Shown piece by piece: positions 17,877 to 26,056 of a stretch of DNA of 64,000 bases. The notes below the pieces were generated by a model, which saw nothing but the letters and a program-made list of their open reading frames with translations, had not been told where the DNA came from and made no database searches. Origin of the DNA: Rikenellaceae bacterium (lineage in GTDB: Bacteria > Bacteroidota > Bacteroidia > Bacteroidales > Rikenellaceae); NCBI GenBank assembly GCA_015059965.1, contig SUZM01000007.1, positions 32,553-96,552 of the forward strand, given 5' to 3'. The translations under genes were made by a program, and so were the position numbers. Positions within the stretch are counted from its first letter, which is position 1; each line of letters opens with the position of its first letter.

Positions 17877-19556
17877 TTAGAACGAGGTCGAGAGCTGCAG
17901 ATTGACACCCGTGTAGGCCGGCGTGTAGCGGCAAACGCCACCCGAACAGATGTAACCGGCACGGTTACGTCCATAGCTGAGCTGTACGCGGGTGCGGTTG
18001 TGCGTGAAGCTGAAACCGCCGTTGTAGTAGTAGACCTTGCGAGGATTGAAGTTCTCGTCCAGGGGCTTCTTATCCTCGAAGTTGGGCTCCGACTCCAGGT
18101 TATACATGTTCTGGAAGTAGATGCTCCAGTGAGGGGCGAAGTTGTACTCCACCAGGCCGGCCACCCAGTCACCCTGGTAGTCGTCCGAAAGCAGGTACTG
18201 CAACTCCCAACGCAACGAGTGCTTGCGGTTGATCTTGTAGGTCACGTCGGCCACGAAGATGTTGGCCACATAGGTACGGTGCTGATGACCGTGCGAGGGG
18301 CTCCACTCCTGGAACGAATAGAGCAACGTGGTCTTCCACGACTTGTTCCACTGGCGCTCCACATCCACGTTCAAGTCCTGCCAGATGAGCTCGCGCTCAC
18401 CGGTTGCCGACTGATGCTTGTGGAGGGTGTAGGCCGTCGAATAGTTGGCGTGGAAATTCCAATACTTGCGGCGATCGCTCTTGCTGCGCAGCGAGTAGTA
18501 GAGGTCCACCTGACCGGCCAACTCACCCTCAACGTTCACCTGATGAGGCTCCAGGTTGGCCAACATGTAGGTGTACTGACGGGTCAGTGCGGGGAGGTAG
18601 TTGAGCTGATTGACCGTAGCGCCGTTGTAGAGCGAGAGGCGGGTACCCATATTCTCCAAGGCACGCACCTGACCCGAGAAGCTGAAGTTTTTATAGTTGT
18701 AACCCAGCTCGGCGAAGGCGGCATAACCGGCCACAGCCTTCTCGGTGTCGATCTGACCGAGGTCCTCACTCTTGTGTACATACTCCGTGCGGAGCGAGAA
18801 GCCGGCGATGTCCATGTTCAGACGACCCGAGTACATGTTCAGATACTCACCCATCTGCTTGGTCTCGAAACTGGCAGCCGTGAAGCCGTCGGCATCCTTC
18901 GAGAGCTCCTCATAGCGGTTGATCCAGCTACCCTCGACCGAGAGGTTGAGTTTCTGCGACTTGAAGAGCTCCGAGAGGGAGATCGAGAGGTCGGCACCAC
19001 CGATGCGCGAATCGGCCCAACCATCCAGCAGGCGGGGAGCACCGTAGATGGCCTTGATGGTAAAGTAGTTGTTCAGACGATACATGGCCGAAGCACCCAG
19101 CAGGGAGGAGTTGATACCCAGCTGGCGATCCTCGAACGAACGATAGATCAGACCGTTACCAAACTGCTCGTAGATGCTTCCGAGGCGTACCGAGTAGCTC
19201 TTGTCGAGCCACTGGGCATAGGCGCCCGAGAGCAGGAACTGCAGATCCTTCTTGTAATTCTCGTCGCGCGTGCCGATCTCGTAGCCGTCAATGGCCGGGA
19301 GGTAGAAATCACCCTGCACACCCACCGAGAAGCGGTCGATGGCGTAGTCGAGTTTGAGGTAGGAGTTCGATCCGATATACTCGCGCAGGTCGTGATCGGG
19401 CTTGCTGCCCAGGACATTGTCATCGACATAGTAGATCGAGTTGGTCTCGAAGCTACCCATCAGCTGACCGCCCTTGCCATCCTTGCCGAGCGAGATCTGA
19501 GCCGAGGCCGAAGCCGCGCAGCCCAATCCGATAAGGATAAATAGGAGTTTTTTCAT
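17877..19556 (-). CDS. DUF6029-type outer-membrane beta-barrel protein
   Basis: Secreted protein of 559 residues with a Sec signal ending in AASASAQ. The rest alternates short polar and aromatic strands (for example YSVRLGSIYEQFGNG, NYFTIKAIYG, FSLRTEYVHKSEDLG) and ends in a strand finishing in Phe (LQLSTSF), the usual mark of an outer-membrane barrel. I assign it to the DUF6029 family by overall look. It sits between the TlpA-like gene (11 bases upstream) and the Omp28 gene, whose alternative start overlaps its stop codon, so all are co-expressed. Function unknown; a pore or scaffold for the neighbouring lipoproteins is possible. Confidence 0.72.
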   Translation of the reverse strand: MKKLLFILIGLGCAASASAQISLGKDGKGGQLMGSFETNSIYYVDDNVLGSKPDHDLREYIGSNSYLKLDYAIDRFSVGVQGDFYLPAIDGYEIGTRDENYKKDLQFLLSGAYAQWLDKSYSVRLGSIYEQFGNGLIYRSFEDRQLGINSSLLGASAMYRLNNYFTIKAIYGAPRLLDGWADSRIGGADLSISLSELFKSQKLNLSVEGSWINRYEELSKDADGFTAASFETKQMGEYLNMYSGRLNMDIAGFSLRTEYVHKSEDLGQIDTEKAVAGYAAFAELGYNYKNFSFSGQVRALENMGTRLSLYNGATVNQLNYLPALTRQYTYMLANLEPHQVNVEGELAGQVDLYYSLRSKSDRRKYWNFHANYSTAYTLHKHQSATGERELIWQDLNVDVERQWNKSWKTTLLYSFQEWSPSHGHQHRTYVANIFVADVTYKINRKHSLRWELQYLLSDDYQGDWVAGLVEYNFAPHWSIYFQNMYNLESEPNFEDKKPLDENFNPRKVYYYNGGFSFTHNRTRVQLSYGRNRAGYICSGGVCRYTPAYTGVNLQLSTSF

Positions 19557-19567
19557 GATCTTGGCGC

Positions 19568-20050
19568 TTATTTGCTGAGTTCGATTACCTTATCGAGGAG
19601 CTCCTGCTCGCTGCCGGGGGTATATCCCGAGTGCGAGTAGACCACATTACCGGCCTTGTCCACCACAAAGCTGTGGGGGGTGAGGTTGACGTTCATGCCG
19701 CGCTTGAGATCCTGATTGGCATCGTAAACGCAGGTGAAATCCCAGCCCTTCGAGGTAGCCATGGCCTTGGCACCGGCCTTCATGCGGACATCGTCCACCG
19801 ATACGGCCACCACCTCAAAGTCAGCCTCCTCACGCCAATCCTCGATCTGATCGTTGATGGCATTGAGCTCCTGGATACAGGGCTTGCAGGTCGTGGACCA
19901 GAAGGAGATGATCAGCGGCTTCTCGCCCACGAGCGAGCGAATCGAGATCTTACGACCCTCCGTGTTTTCCACCTGAACATCGGGCAGCTGCTGTGCCGAT
20001 GCAGCGAAGGCTACCACCAAGGCAACCATCGAAAGAAGTAGCTTCTTCAT
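19568..20050 (-). CDS. TlpA-like periplasmic thioredoxin
   Basis: Secreted thioredoxin-fold protein of 160 residues. After a signal peptide (cleavage near AASAQ, residue 20) comes an AhpC/TlpA-type domain with the redox motif WSTTCKPC, cysteines at 55 and 58, and the cis-proline stretch NLTPHSFVVD near 130. The start at 20050 is set by the signal peptide; upstream in-frame sequence has no signal features. It lies 11 bases before the barrel gene and in one operon with Omp28, which also has a CxxC pair. Likely role: reducing or isomerising thiols in envelope proteins; the partner is unknown. Confidence 0.85.
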   Translation of the reverse strand: MKKLLLSMVALVVAFAASAQQLPDVQVENTEGRKISIRSLVGEKPLIISFWSTTCKPCIQELNAINDQIEDWREEADFEVVAVSVDDVRMKAGAKAMATSKGWDFTCVYDANQDLKRGMNVNLTPHSFVVDKAGNVVYSHSGYTPGSEQELLDKVIELSK

Positions 20051-20217
20051 AATTTTCTTGTTTTTTGTTATTGGTACTGAATCGAGTTGCGCAAAGGGTT
20101 TACGCCACATGCGTACATGCGTGCATACGCACACGCGCCCGCGCGCAATAGAAAATTGAGCCGATCGGAGCACTCCCCTTTTGGGGGAGGCTCCGGTCAG
20201 CTCAACAAAGTTACTCA

Positions 20218-23037
20218 TTAGCGAAGCTTAACGCCGTACTTGCGCTCGATGCAGGCGCTGGCCGACTCGTGAAGCTCCTCAACGGTGCTCATCATGCGAA
20301 CATTCTCGATGCGGATCGTACCGCGCTGCTCAACCGAGGTCAGCGGCGTGCGCGACGAGAACTTCTTCTGCATCTTGGCAGGAGCCACGAACTTGCCACC
20401 GTTGCGGTCGATCGTGGTCATCTTAGCCTTCTCACCCTTCACCGGAGCGTTCAGACGAGCCTGAGCGGCAGCCGTCGTGTTGTTGCGGGTCAGCACAACA
20501 TCCGAGATCACCCAAGCGAACGAGTTGTAAGCGCCGGTCTGAACAAATGCAGGCTGCGGGTAGAGCATCGTGGTGGCATTGTTACCGGTAGCCGAATCCA
20601 CATAGGTGTACTCGAAGCCCTTCACGGTGATGGTGTTCTTGTCCTCCGAAATCTCAACGGGGAAGCCCTTGATACCCTCGGGCAACTTGTTAGCAAACTT
20701 ACCCGTCTTGATGTTGGCGGCGATCAGATAGTAGTCGTAGTTCTCGGGGGTCCAAGCGGTCAGCGGTGCGAAATTCTCCACATCGAAGGGAGCGTAAGCC
20801 GTGCCGTCGGGCTGGAACTCGATGTACCACTTCGGACCGAACTCCCAGAGGATCTGCTCATCGTCCGAACCGTTATAAACCGACGAAGGTGCTACATAGA
20901 GGTAGTAAGGATCGGCATAGCGCAGGTACGACTCGATGCCCTCGGCGGGAACCTGGAAGTCGAAGCCCTGGCAGATGGTGCGGTTGTACGAACGGTGCTC
21001 CTCGTTCAGACCCATCACCTTGTTGTAGAATTCGGCATAGAGGGCATCCACCTCATCCTTCGGCTTGCGGCCGTAGGCGGCGTAAACCTCATCAGGCGTG
21101 GTCTCCGAAAGGGTCAGATCACCAATGGTTACCGGCGAGGTCTTGTTAATCGTGATCCACTCGTCGCTGTTGGCGGGGCTGTACATGATGGTGGCCGAAG
21201 CGGTCCAATCACCGGCAACCTCCTCAAAGCGGGCCTGATCTACGGGATCGGGCAGAGGCACCTTGGCCGAACGAACCGAAGCCGAAGCGGGCTCACCCAT
21301 GATCTTATCCTTGTTGTAGGCTACGGCGCCGAGGTAGCTGACAGCGTTCGGGCGCGAGGAAATTACCATATCGTAACCCTTGCTCGAGTTGATGTGAGCC
21401 AGTACGTCACCCGTCAGACGGTTGTACGATCCGTAGGTAGCGAACATTTGCTTCAGGTTGTCGATGTTGTCCATACCCGACTCCTTCCAAGAACTCTCAT
21501 AGTCGCAGAGGTACTCTACATAAGCCGCATCGCGCGAGGGGCACTTGATGTTGAAGGTAACCGAATAGGGATCGTCGGTCTCAACGGGGGTAACCTCAAT
21601 GGTCGAGAGCGGCAGGGTCGACTCGGGAATCGTGAACTCGATAATGCTGAAGTACTGGTTCTCGAAGGTGGGGTGCTGGGCACCGTTGATCTCCTTGGTC
21701 TCGGGACCGCAACCATTGACAATGATCACATACTCGTCACCGGGGTTAGCCCAATAGTTGTTCTCGATGCTGAGCTCTACGTTCTGCATCTCGCCGTTCA
21801 CGTTGCAAGGGGTATAGTAGGTAAAGTTGCTGAAAAGGTCGAAAGCCGACTCCGAGCAACTGAAATAGGGCAGATACTTCTCCCACAGGGCATCGTCGTT
21901 CTTGAAGATGGCTGCCTTGAGCTCATCAACAACCACGCTCTTGGGGCCAAGGAAGAACTGAACAGCCACACAACGATCGTCGGGGATCAGGGTCAGCGTA
22001 CCACCCTTGGGTGCCAGCGTCGACTCGTCGATGCGGTGCGTACCCTCATGCACGTTGGCCGGAGCAGCCTCCATGAGCTGACGGTAGTGGTAACCGGTCC
22101 ACCAGTTGTCCTGCAGAGGAATCGGGTTCTGACCGGCCTCCTGAGCATCCCACAAAGCCTCCATATCGAAGCAGGGCTTGTACCAACCGTAGTTGCGCTC
22201 GTCGCCATCGTTGTAGAAGCGTACCCAGTGCAGATCGTCGATGTGGCCCCACTGATACTCACCCAGCAGGAAGTAGGCGGGAGCACCCGGCGAGATCGAG
22301 TAGTACTGCGGCAGACCACCGTTCTCATAGTCGATCACGTTGCCTTTATCATCCACCAGATAGCGGTTCTCCCAAGCGTTGTCGAAGGTAAAGGTGTGGT
22401 TCTCCGAGATGAAGTTGCCCCATACATAGTCGTTCTGAAGCATGAACATCACATCGGTCTTGCCCATACCCTGGAGATAGTTGTATTGAGCCCAATCCAG
22501 AAGTGCCCAACGGTAAACCGACTTACCGGACTCAACATCCGGGTTGTTGATGTTTACATGCACCTTGTAGCCGTCCAACTCCACATCAAACTGCGTAACC
22601 TCATCGGTAAACGGCTTGGTAATCACCTCGATGCTGATCACCTCTTTATAGTACTCATCGGTGGTGTCGATACCAGCTACATAGACCGTGTAGGTCGAAT
22701 TGGCATCCAGTGCGTTTACGGTGATCGTGTTCTCACCATCTACGCAATCGCCCTTCTGGCCCTGCGAGAAGAGCAGAAGAGCCGACATCGAAGCGGGCTC
22801 CTCACCCTGCTTGTAAGCCTTGAAGGCATACTCTTTGATCCCCTCGGTGGTCAGCGTAAGCGTAGCCTGCGAGGCTCCGGGCTCACCCTTAACAGCCAAC
22901 GACATCACAGCCTCAACCTCAGGTCCCGGAGGAGGAGGAACATCATTCGGATTCTCATCCACAGGATCACTGTCGCCACAGCCTACAAAGAAGGCCATAC
23001 CGAACATCATCAGAAAAAGAAACAATTTGTTTTTCAT
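20218..23037 (-). CDS. Large lipoprotein with Fn3-like domains
   Basis: Lipoprotein of 939 residues; the signal peptide ends in FFVGCGD (Cys at 20), followed by a proline-rich linker PNDVPPPPGPE. Residues 40-135 look like a fibronectin type III/Ig-like domain (LDANSTYTVYVAGID). A second similar part occurs near 480-590. The remainder has no motif I recognise. GDSD after the cysteine is acidic, resembling the surface-export signal of Bacteroidota lipoproteins, so it is probably surface-exposed. It is the first gene of the operon with TlpA-like, DUF6029 and Omp28 genes. A binding or structural role is likely; no catalytic motif was seen. Confidence 0.68.
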   Translation of the reverse strand: MKNKLFLFLMMFGMAFFVGCGDSDPVDENPNDVPPPPGPEVEAVMSLAVKGEPGASQATLTLTTEGIKEYAFKAYKQGEEPASMSALLLFSQGQKGDCVDGENTITVNALDANSTYTVYVAGIDTTDEYYKEVISIEVITKPFTDEVTQFDVELDGYKVHVNINNPDVESGKSVYRWALLDWAQYNYLQGMGKTDVMFMLQNDYVWGNFISENHTFTFDNAWENRYLVDDKGNVIDYENGGLPQYYSISPGAPAYFLLGEYQWGHIDDLHWVRFYNDGDERNYGWYKPCFDMEALWDAQEAGQNPIPLQDNWWTGYHYRQLMEAAPANVHEGTHRIDESTLAPKGGTLTLIPDDRCVAVQFFLGPKSVVVDELKAAIFKNDDALWEKYLPYFSCSESAFDLFSNFTYYTPCNVNGEMQNVELSIENNYWANPGDEYVIIVNGCGPETKEINGAQHPTFENQYFSIIEFTIPESTLPLSTIEVTPVETDDPYSVTFNIKCPSRDAAYVEYLCDYESSWKESGMDNIDNLKQMFATYGSYNRLTGDVLAHINSSKGYDMVISSRPNAVSYLGAVAYNKDKIMGEPASASVRSAKVPLPDPVDQARFEEVAGDWTASATIMYSPANSDEWITINKTSPVTIGDLTLSETTPDEVYAAYGRKPKDEVDALYAEFYNKVMGLNEEHRSYNRTICQGFDFQVPAEGIESYLRYADPYYLYVAPSSVYNGSDDEQILWEFGPKWYIEFQPDGTAYAPFDVENFAPLTAWTPENYDYYLIAANIKTGKFANKLPEGIKGFPVEISEDKNTITVKGFEYTYVDSATGNNATTMLYPQPAFVQTGAYNSFAWVISDVVLTRNNTTAAAQARLNAPVKGEKAKMTTIDRNGGKFVAPAKMQKKFSSRTPLTSVEQRGTIRIENVRMMSTVEELHESASACIERKYGVKLR

Positions 23038-23146
23038 AAAAATTTGGTAATTTAAAAAATGGAAAAGTTTGTAATTGATAAATTGTTTTTGTAAATTTTT
23101 ACTAATTATTTTTATAATTTTTTACTAATTTTTTTAATATTTTGCT

Positions 23147-23179
23147 CAAATTTACCATTCAATGAGTTACACGGCCCAA
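23147..23179 (-). promoter_or_regulatory. Candidate promoter of the envelope operon
   Basis: On the minus strand TAAATTTG (23154-23147) fits the -7 box and TTG (23179-23177) lies 22 bases upstream. This leaves a very AT-rich leader of about 100 bases. Confidence 0.4.
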
Positions 23180-23590
23180 CAGGCCCTAACTGCTTAATTC
23201 GCTGTGCAATATACGGCTTTTTTCGCTTTTGGCAAAATAAATGGTCAAAAAATAGTTGCCGCAGTCGGATTTTACGCAAAAATGCACGCCAAAGCTAAAA
23301 AATTGTAAGATATGCACCTTTTCATGTTGCTGTTTGAAACTTCTCGACCAATGATACAAAACACCCTATTTCAACCCGAAAATTACTTCAAAACGGGAAC
23401 AAATCACGACTTAAGAGAACTTTTAAGGGATCAAACCGATCTGATCGCGGAATTTTCATCGTAAAACTGAAAGCAAATTTTGGCCGTTTTCTTACAAATC
23501 GTAAGTTCACAGAAGAGATCCAAAGAAGAGCGGGGGAACAGAGTGCAGCAAGGAGCGTGATTGTGAAATCTCACATATAATAAGCACCAA
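23180..23590. other. Intergenic region without recognised features
   Basis: AT-rich spacer between the divergent envelope operon and rpiB. I found no gene, RNA structure or repeat that I could support. A short heptamer run (GTGAATG GTAAATG GTGAATT) begins just after it, near 23606. Confidence 0.5.
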
Positions 23591-23631
23591 AAATAATTGT
23601 GCATTGTGAATGGTAAATGGTGAATTATTTA

Positions 23632-23639
23632 TACCTTTG
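23632..23639 (+). promoter_or_regulatory. -7 box of rpiB
   Basis: TACCTTTG, 39 bases before the start codon and directly after a heptamer run. No TTG at ideal spacing was found. Confidence 0.5.
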
Positions 23640-23678
23640 CAGGGCTAAAATGTAAAAACCTAAAACCGCATACAAAAG

Positions 23679-24113
23679 ATGAAAAAGATTGGTATCGCCT
23701 GCGACCATGCGGGCTATGAGATGAAGGAGTTTTTGGTGGGCTGCCTGGCCGCCAAGGGCTTTGAAGTGCTCGACTTCGGCACGTCGTCCGAGGAGTCGGT
23801 CGACTATCCCGACTTCGCCCACCAGCTCGGTGAGGCAATTGACAAGGGCGAGCTCGAGATCGGCGTAGGCCTCTGCGGCTCGGGCGAGGGAATGGCCATG
23901 ACCCTGAACAAGCACCAGTCGGTACGCGCCGGCCTGGTGTGGTGCAACGAGGTGGCCGGTCTGATCCGCCAGCACAACAACGCCAACGTGGTGGTACTGC
24001 CCGCCCGCTTCATCACGAACGATGAGGCCATGCAGCTGGTTTCGACCTTCCTGGAGACCCCCTTCGAGGGTGGTCGCCACGAACGCCGCGTGGAGAAGAT
24101 CAAGCTCCAGTAA
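23679..24113 (+). CDS. rpiB: Ribose-5-phosphate isomerase B
   Basis: Interconverts ribose-5-phosphate and ribulose-5-phosphate in the pentose phosphate pathway. The 144-residue protein has the RpiB/LacAB features: IACDHAGYEMKE at the start (Asp-His of the active site), the phosphate-binding GLCGSGEGMAM near residue 66, and HNNANVVVLPARF near 103. Length is normal. It is monocistronic, with a strong hairpin after it. Confidence 0.94.
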   Translation: MKKIGIACDHAGYEMKEFLVGCLAAKGFEVLDFGTSSEESVDYPDFAHQLGEAIDKGELEIGVGLCGSGEGMAMTLNKHQSVRAGLVWCNEVAGLIRQHNNANVVVLPARFITNDEAMQLVSTFLETPFEGGRHERRVEKIKLQ

Positions 24114-24124
24114 GAGCGATTGTT

Positions 24125-24168
24125 AAATAGACAAAGCGAGGCCCGACCGGGTCTCGCTTTGTCTATTT
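24125..24168. terminator. Bidirectional terminator between rpiB and ispE
   Basis: AAATAGACAAAGCGAG pairs with CTCGCTTTGTCTATTT with a short inner CCC/GGG stem. A and T tracts on both sides let it serve both converging genes. Confidence 0.88.
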
Positions 24169-24178
24169 TAATCCGTCA

Positions 24179-25000
24179 TCAGAACTCCAGGCGCTCGCAG
24201 TGGGTAAAGAGCCCCTCGAAGGGCTGCGCGGAGGGTTCCTGGTCGAAGAGGCCGAAGAGCGTGGAGCCCGAGCCCGACATGGCGGCATAGCGTGCTCCTT
24301 GGGCCAGCAGCTGCTCCTTGATCTGGGCAAGACGGGGATGGGCCGCGAAGACCGAGGGTTCAAAATCGTTCTTGATCAGCTGCTGCCACCGGGCAATCGG
24401 CTCGGCAAGACGTTCGCGCAGCGGGAGCTCGGGCACAGCCGGCCTCACGCCGGCGTAGGCCTCGCGGGTCAAGACCCCCTCGTCAGGCTTCACCAACAAG
24501 AGCCACAAGCCGTTGAGCGACTTCAGCTCGATGGGGGTCATCTCCACCCCGCGCCCCGTGCAGAGCTGGGGGCTGTTGCGGACAAAAAAAGCGGTATCGC
24601 TGCCCAACTCGGCGGCCAGGGCGATCAGCTCCTCCTCCGCCAGGCGCAGCTCGAAGAGTTCGTTCAGGGCCAGCAGGACCATTGTACCATCGGCCGACCC
24701 CCCTCCAAGGCCCGCCCCGAAGGGGATGCGTTTATCGAGCGTGATGTGCACCCCGTCCACCCCATGGCGCGAGGCCATCAGCCGAAAGGCCTTCACGCAG
24801 ATGTTCTGCTCTTCGGGACAATCGACCTCGATTCCCTGCTGCGAGAAGCTGCAGCCAGACTTCGTCGTGCGCTCGACCTCCACCCGGTCGCAGAGCGCCC
24901 GAACGGGCACCATCACCGTCTCCAAATCGTGGTAACCGTCCGCGCGACGGCGCAGGACGTCCAATCCGATATTGATTTTACAATTTGCCTTCCATATCAT
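24179..25000 (-). CDS. ispE: 4-diphosphocytidyl-2-C-methyl-D-erythritol kinase
   Basis: GHMP-family kinase of the MEP isoprenoid pathway, phosphorylating CDP-methylerythritol. The 273-residue protein has the N-terminal ANCKINIGLDVLRRRADGYH, the ATP-binding IPFGAGLGGGSADG near residue 91, and the C-terminal GHMP motif MSGSGSTLFGLF near 240. Length is normal. It is read toward rpiB and away from the GSCFA gene. A reverse TACTTTTG at 25012-25005 would put its transcription start at or next to the ATG, so the message may lack a leader. Confidence 0.93.
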   Translation of the reverse strand: MIWKANCKINIGLDVLRRRADGYHDLETVMVPVRALCDRVEVERTTKSGCSFSQQGIEVDCPEEQNICVKAFRLMASRHGVDGVHITLDKRIPFGAGLGGGSADGTMVLLALNELFELRLAEEELIALAAELGSDTAFFVRNSPQLCTGRGVEMTPIELKSLNGLWLLLVKPDEGVLTREAYAGVRPAVPELPLRERLAEPIARWQQLIKNDFEPSVFAAHPRLAQIKEQLLAQGARYAAMSGSGSTLFGLFDQEPSAQPFEGLFTHCERLEF

Positions 25001-25024
25001 GGTTCAAAAGTAGTGTATTTTTTC

Positions 25025-25032
25025 TATTTTTG
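25025..25032 (+). promoter_or_regulatory. -7 box of the GSCFA gene
   Basis: TATTTTTG, 20 bases before the ATG at 25053; it faces away from the possible ispE box at 25005-25012. Confidence 0.5.
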
Positions 25033-25052
25033 CACCATAGAAATTGGAAAAG

Positions 25053-26024
25053 ATGAAATTTCGCACCGAAATCACCCCCGAACCGCTGAATGCCCCCATC
25101 AAGATGGGCGAGTCCCTGCTCAGCGTCGGCTCCTGCTTCTCGGAGTTGATCGCCGGCAACCTGGCCGAGCGCAAATTCGCCATCACCATAAACCCCACCG
25201 GGGTGCTCTTCAACCCCGCCTCAATCGGCCAGAGCCTCGGGCGCTGGAGTCGCGGCGAGGCCTTTGCGGAGGAGGAGTTTCACCCCTCCGACGAGCTGTG
25301 GTTCCACTACGAACTGCATGGATCGCTCTCGCGCAAAACTCGCCACGAGGCCTGCGAGGCGGCCAACAGGGCCCTTCGCACAGCTTCGGAGGCGCTCCGC
25401 AGGGCCGACCGGCTCCTGATCACCTTCGGCACGGCCTGGGTCTACGAACTCGGCGAAACGGGCCGCATGGCAGCCAACTGCCACCGCCAACCCCGAAGCC
25501 TCTTCAGGCGCCGGCTGCTCTCCGTCGAGGAGATCGTTTCGCTGTGGTCCGCCCTACTCGATGGCCCGCTGCGCAATAAGCGGCTGATCATGACCCTCTC
25601 CCCGATTCGCCACCTGAGCGATGGTGCGGCAGAGAACTCCCTGAGCAAGGCTACCCTGCGCGTAGCCCTGGCCGAGCTGGTCAATCGTTACCCCCAAATC
25701 GACTACTTCCCCGCCTACGAACTCCTGACGGATGACCTGCGCGACTACCGCTTCTACGGCGAGGATCTGGTACACCCTTCGGCCCAGGCGGCGGCCTACA
25801 TCTGGGAGAAGTTCTCCGCCGCCGCCCTCGACCCCGCGCTCCAAAGGCTCATCGTGCGCCTCGAGGCCCTCAAACGCGCCCGCGAACACCGCCCCCTGCA
25901 CGCCGGATCGATTGAGCACAACAAATTCTGTATGAATCAGTTGCAAGAGATCGAAAGATTGGAGCGCGACTTTTCGATCGACCTCGAAGAAGAAAAAGCC
26001 TATTTTCAGGCGCAAATCGGCTGA
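25053..26024 (+). CDS. GSCFA-domain protein
   Basis: Protein of 323 residues of the GSCFA family, named for its first motif, seen here as SVGSCFSE near residue 23. The family belongs to the SGNH/GDSL hydrolase group; further conserved parts are TFGTAWVYE near 132 and a late DLVHPSAQAAAYIWEKF near 236, whose Asp and His would complete an esterase-like site. No signal peptide is seen, so it is cytosolic. An acyl or acetyl esterase activity is plausible; the substrate is unknown. The ATG is preferred to a TTG nine bases upstream. The next gene starts 32 bases downstream with its own promoter. Confidence 0.85.
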   Translation: MKFRTEITPEPLNAPIKMGESLLSVGSCFSELIAGNLAERKFAITINPTGVLFNPASIGQSLGRWSRGEAFAEEEFHPSDELWFHYELHGSLSRKTRHEACEAANRALRTASEALRRADRLLITFGTAWVYELGETGRMAANCHRQPRSLFRRRLLSVEEIVSLWSALLDGPLRNKRLIMTLSPIRHLSDGAAENSLSKATLRVALAELVNRYPQIDYFPAYELLTDDLRDYRFYGEDLVHPSAQAAAYIWEKFSAAALDPALQRLIVRLEALKRAREHRPLHAGSIEHNKFCMNQLQEIERLERDFSIDLEEEKAYFQAQIG

Positions 26025-26042
26025 AAAGTCGGAGAAAATCGC

Positions 26043-26050
26043 TACCTTTG
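26043..26050 (+). promoter_or_regulatory. -7 box abutting the PafA-like gene
   Basis: TACCTTTG ends six bases before the ATG at 26057, which predicts a leaderless or almost leaderless mRNA. Confidence 0.55.
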
Positions 26051-26056
26051 CGGGCT

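Noticed and set aside
20269..23055. 928-codon open frame antisense to the large lipoprotein gene
   Set aside because: A by-product of codon bias in the real gene on the other strand, which has a lipoprotein signal and Fn3-like domains; the antisense product has no recognisable features.
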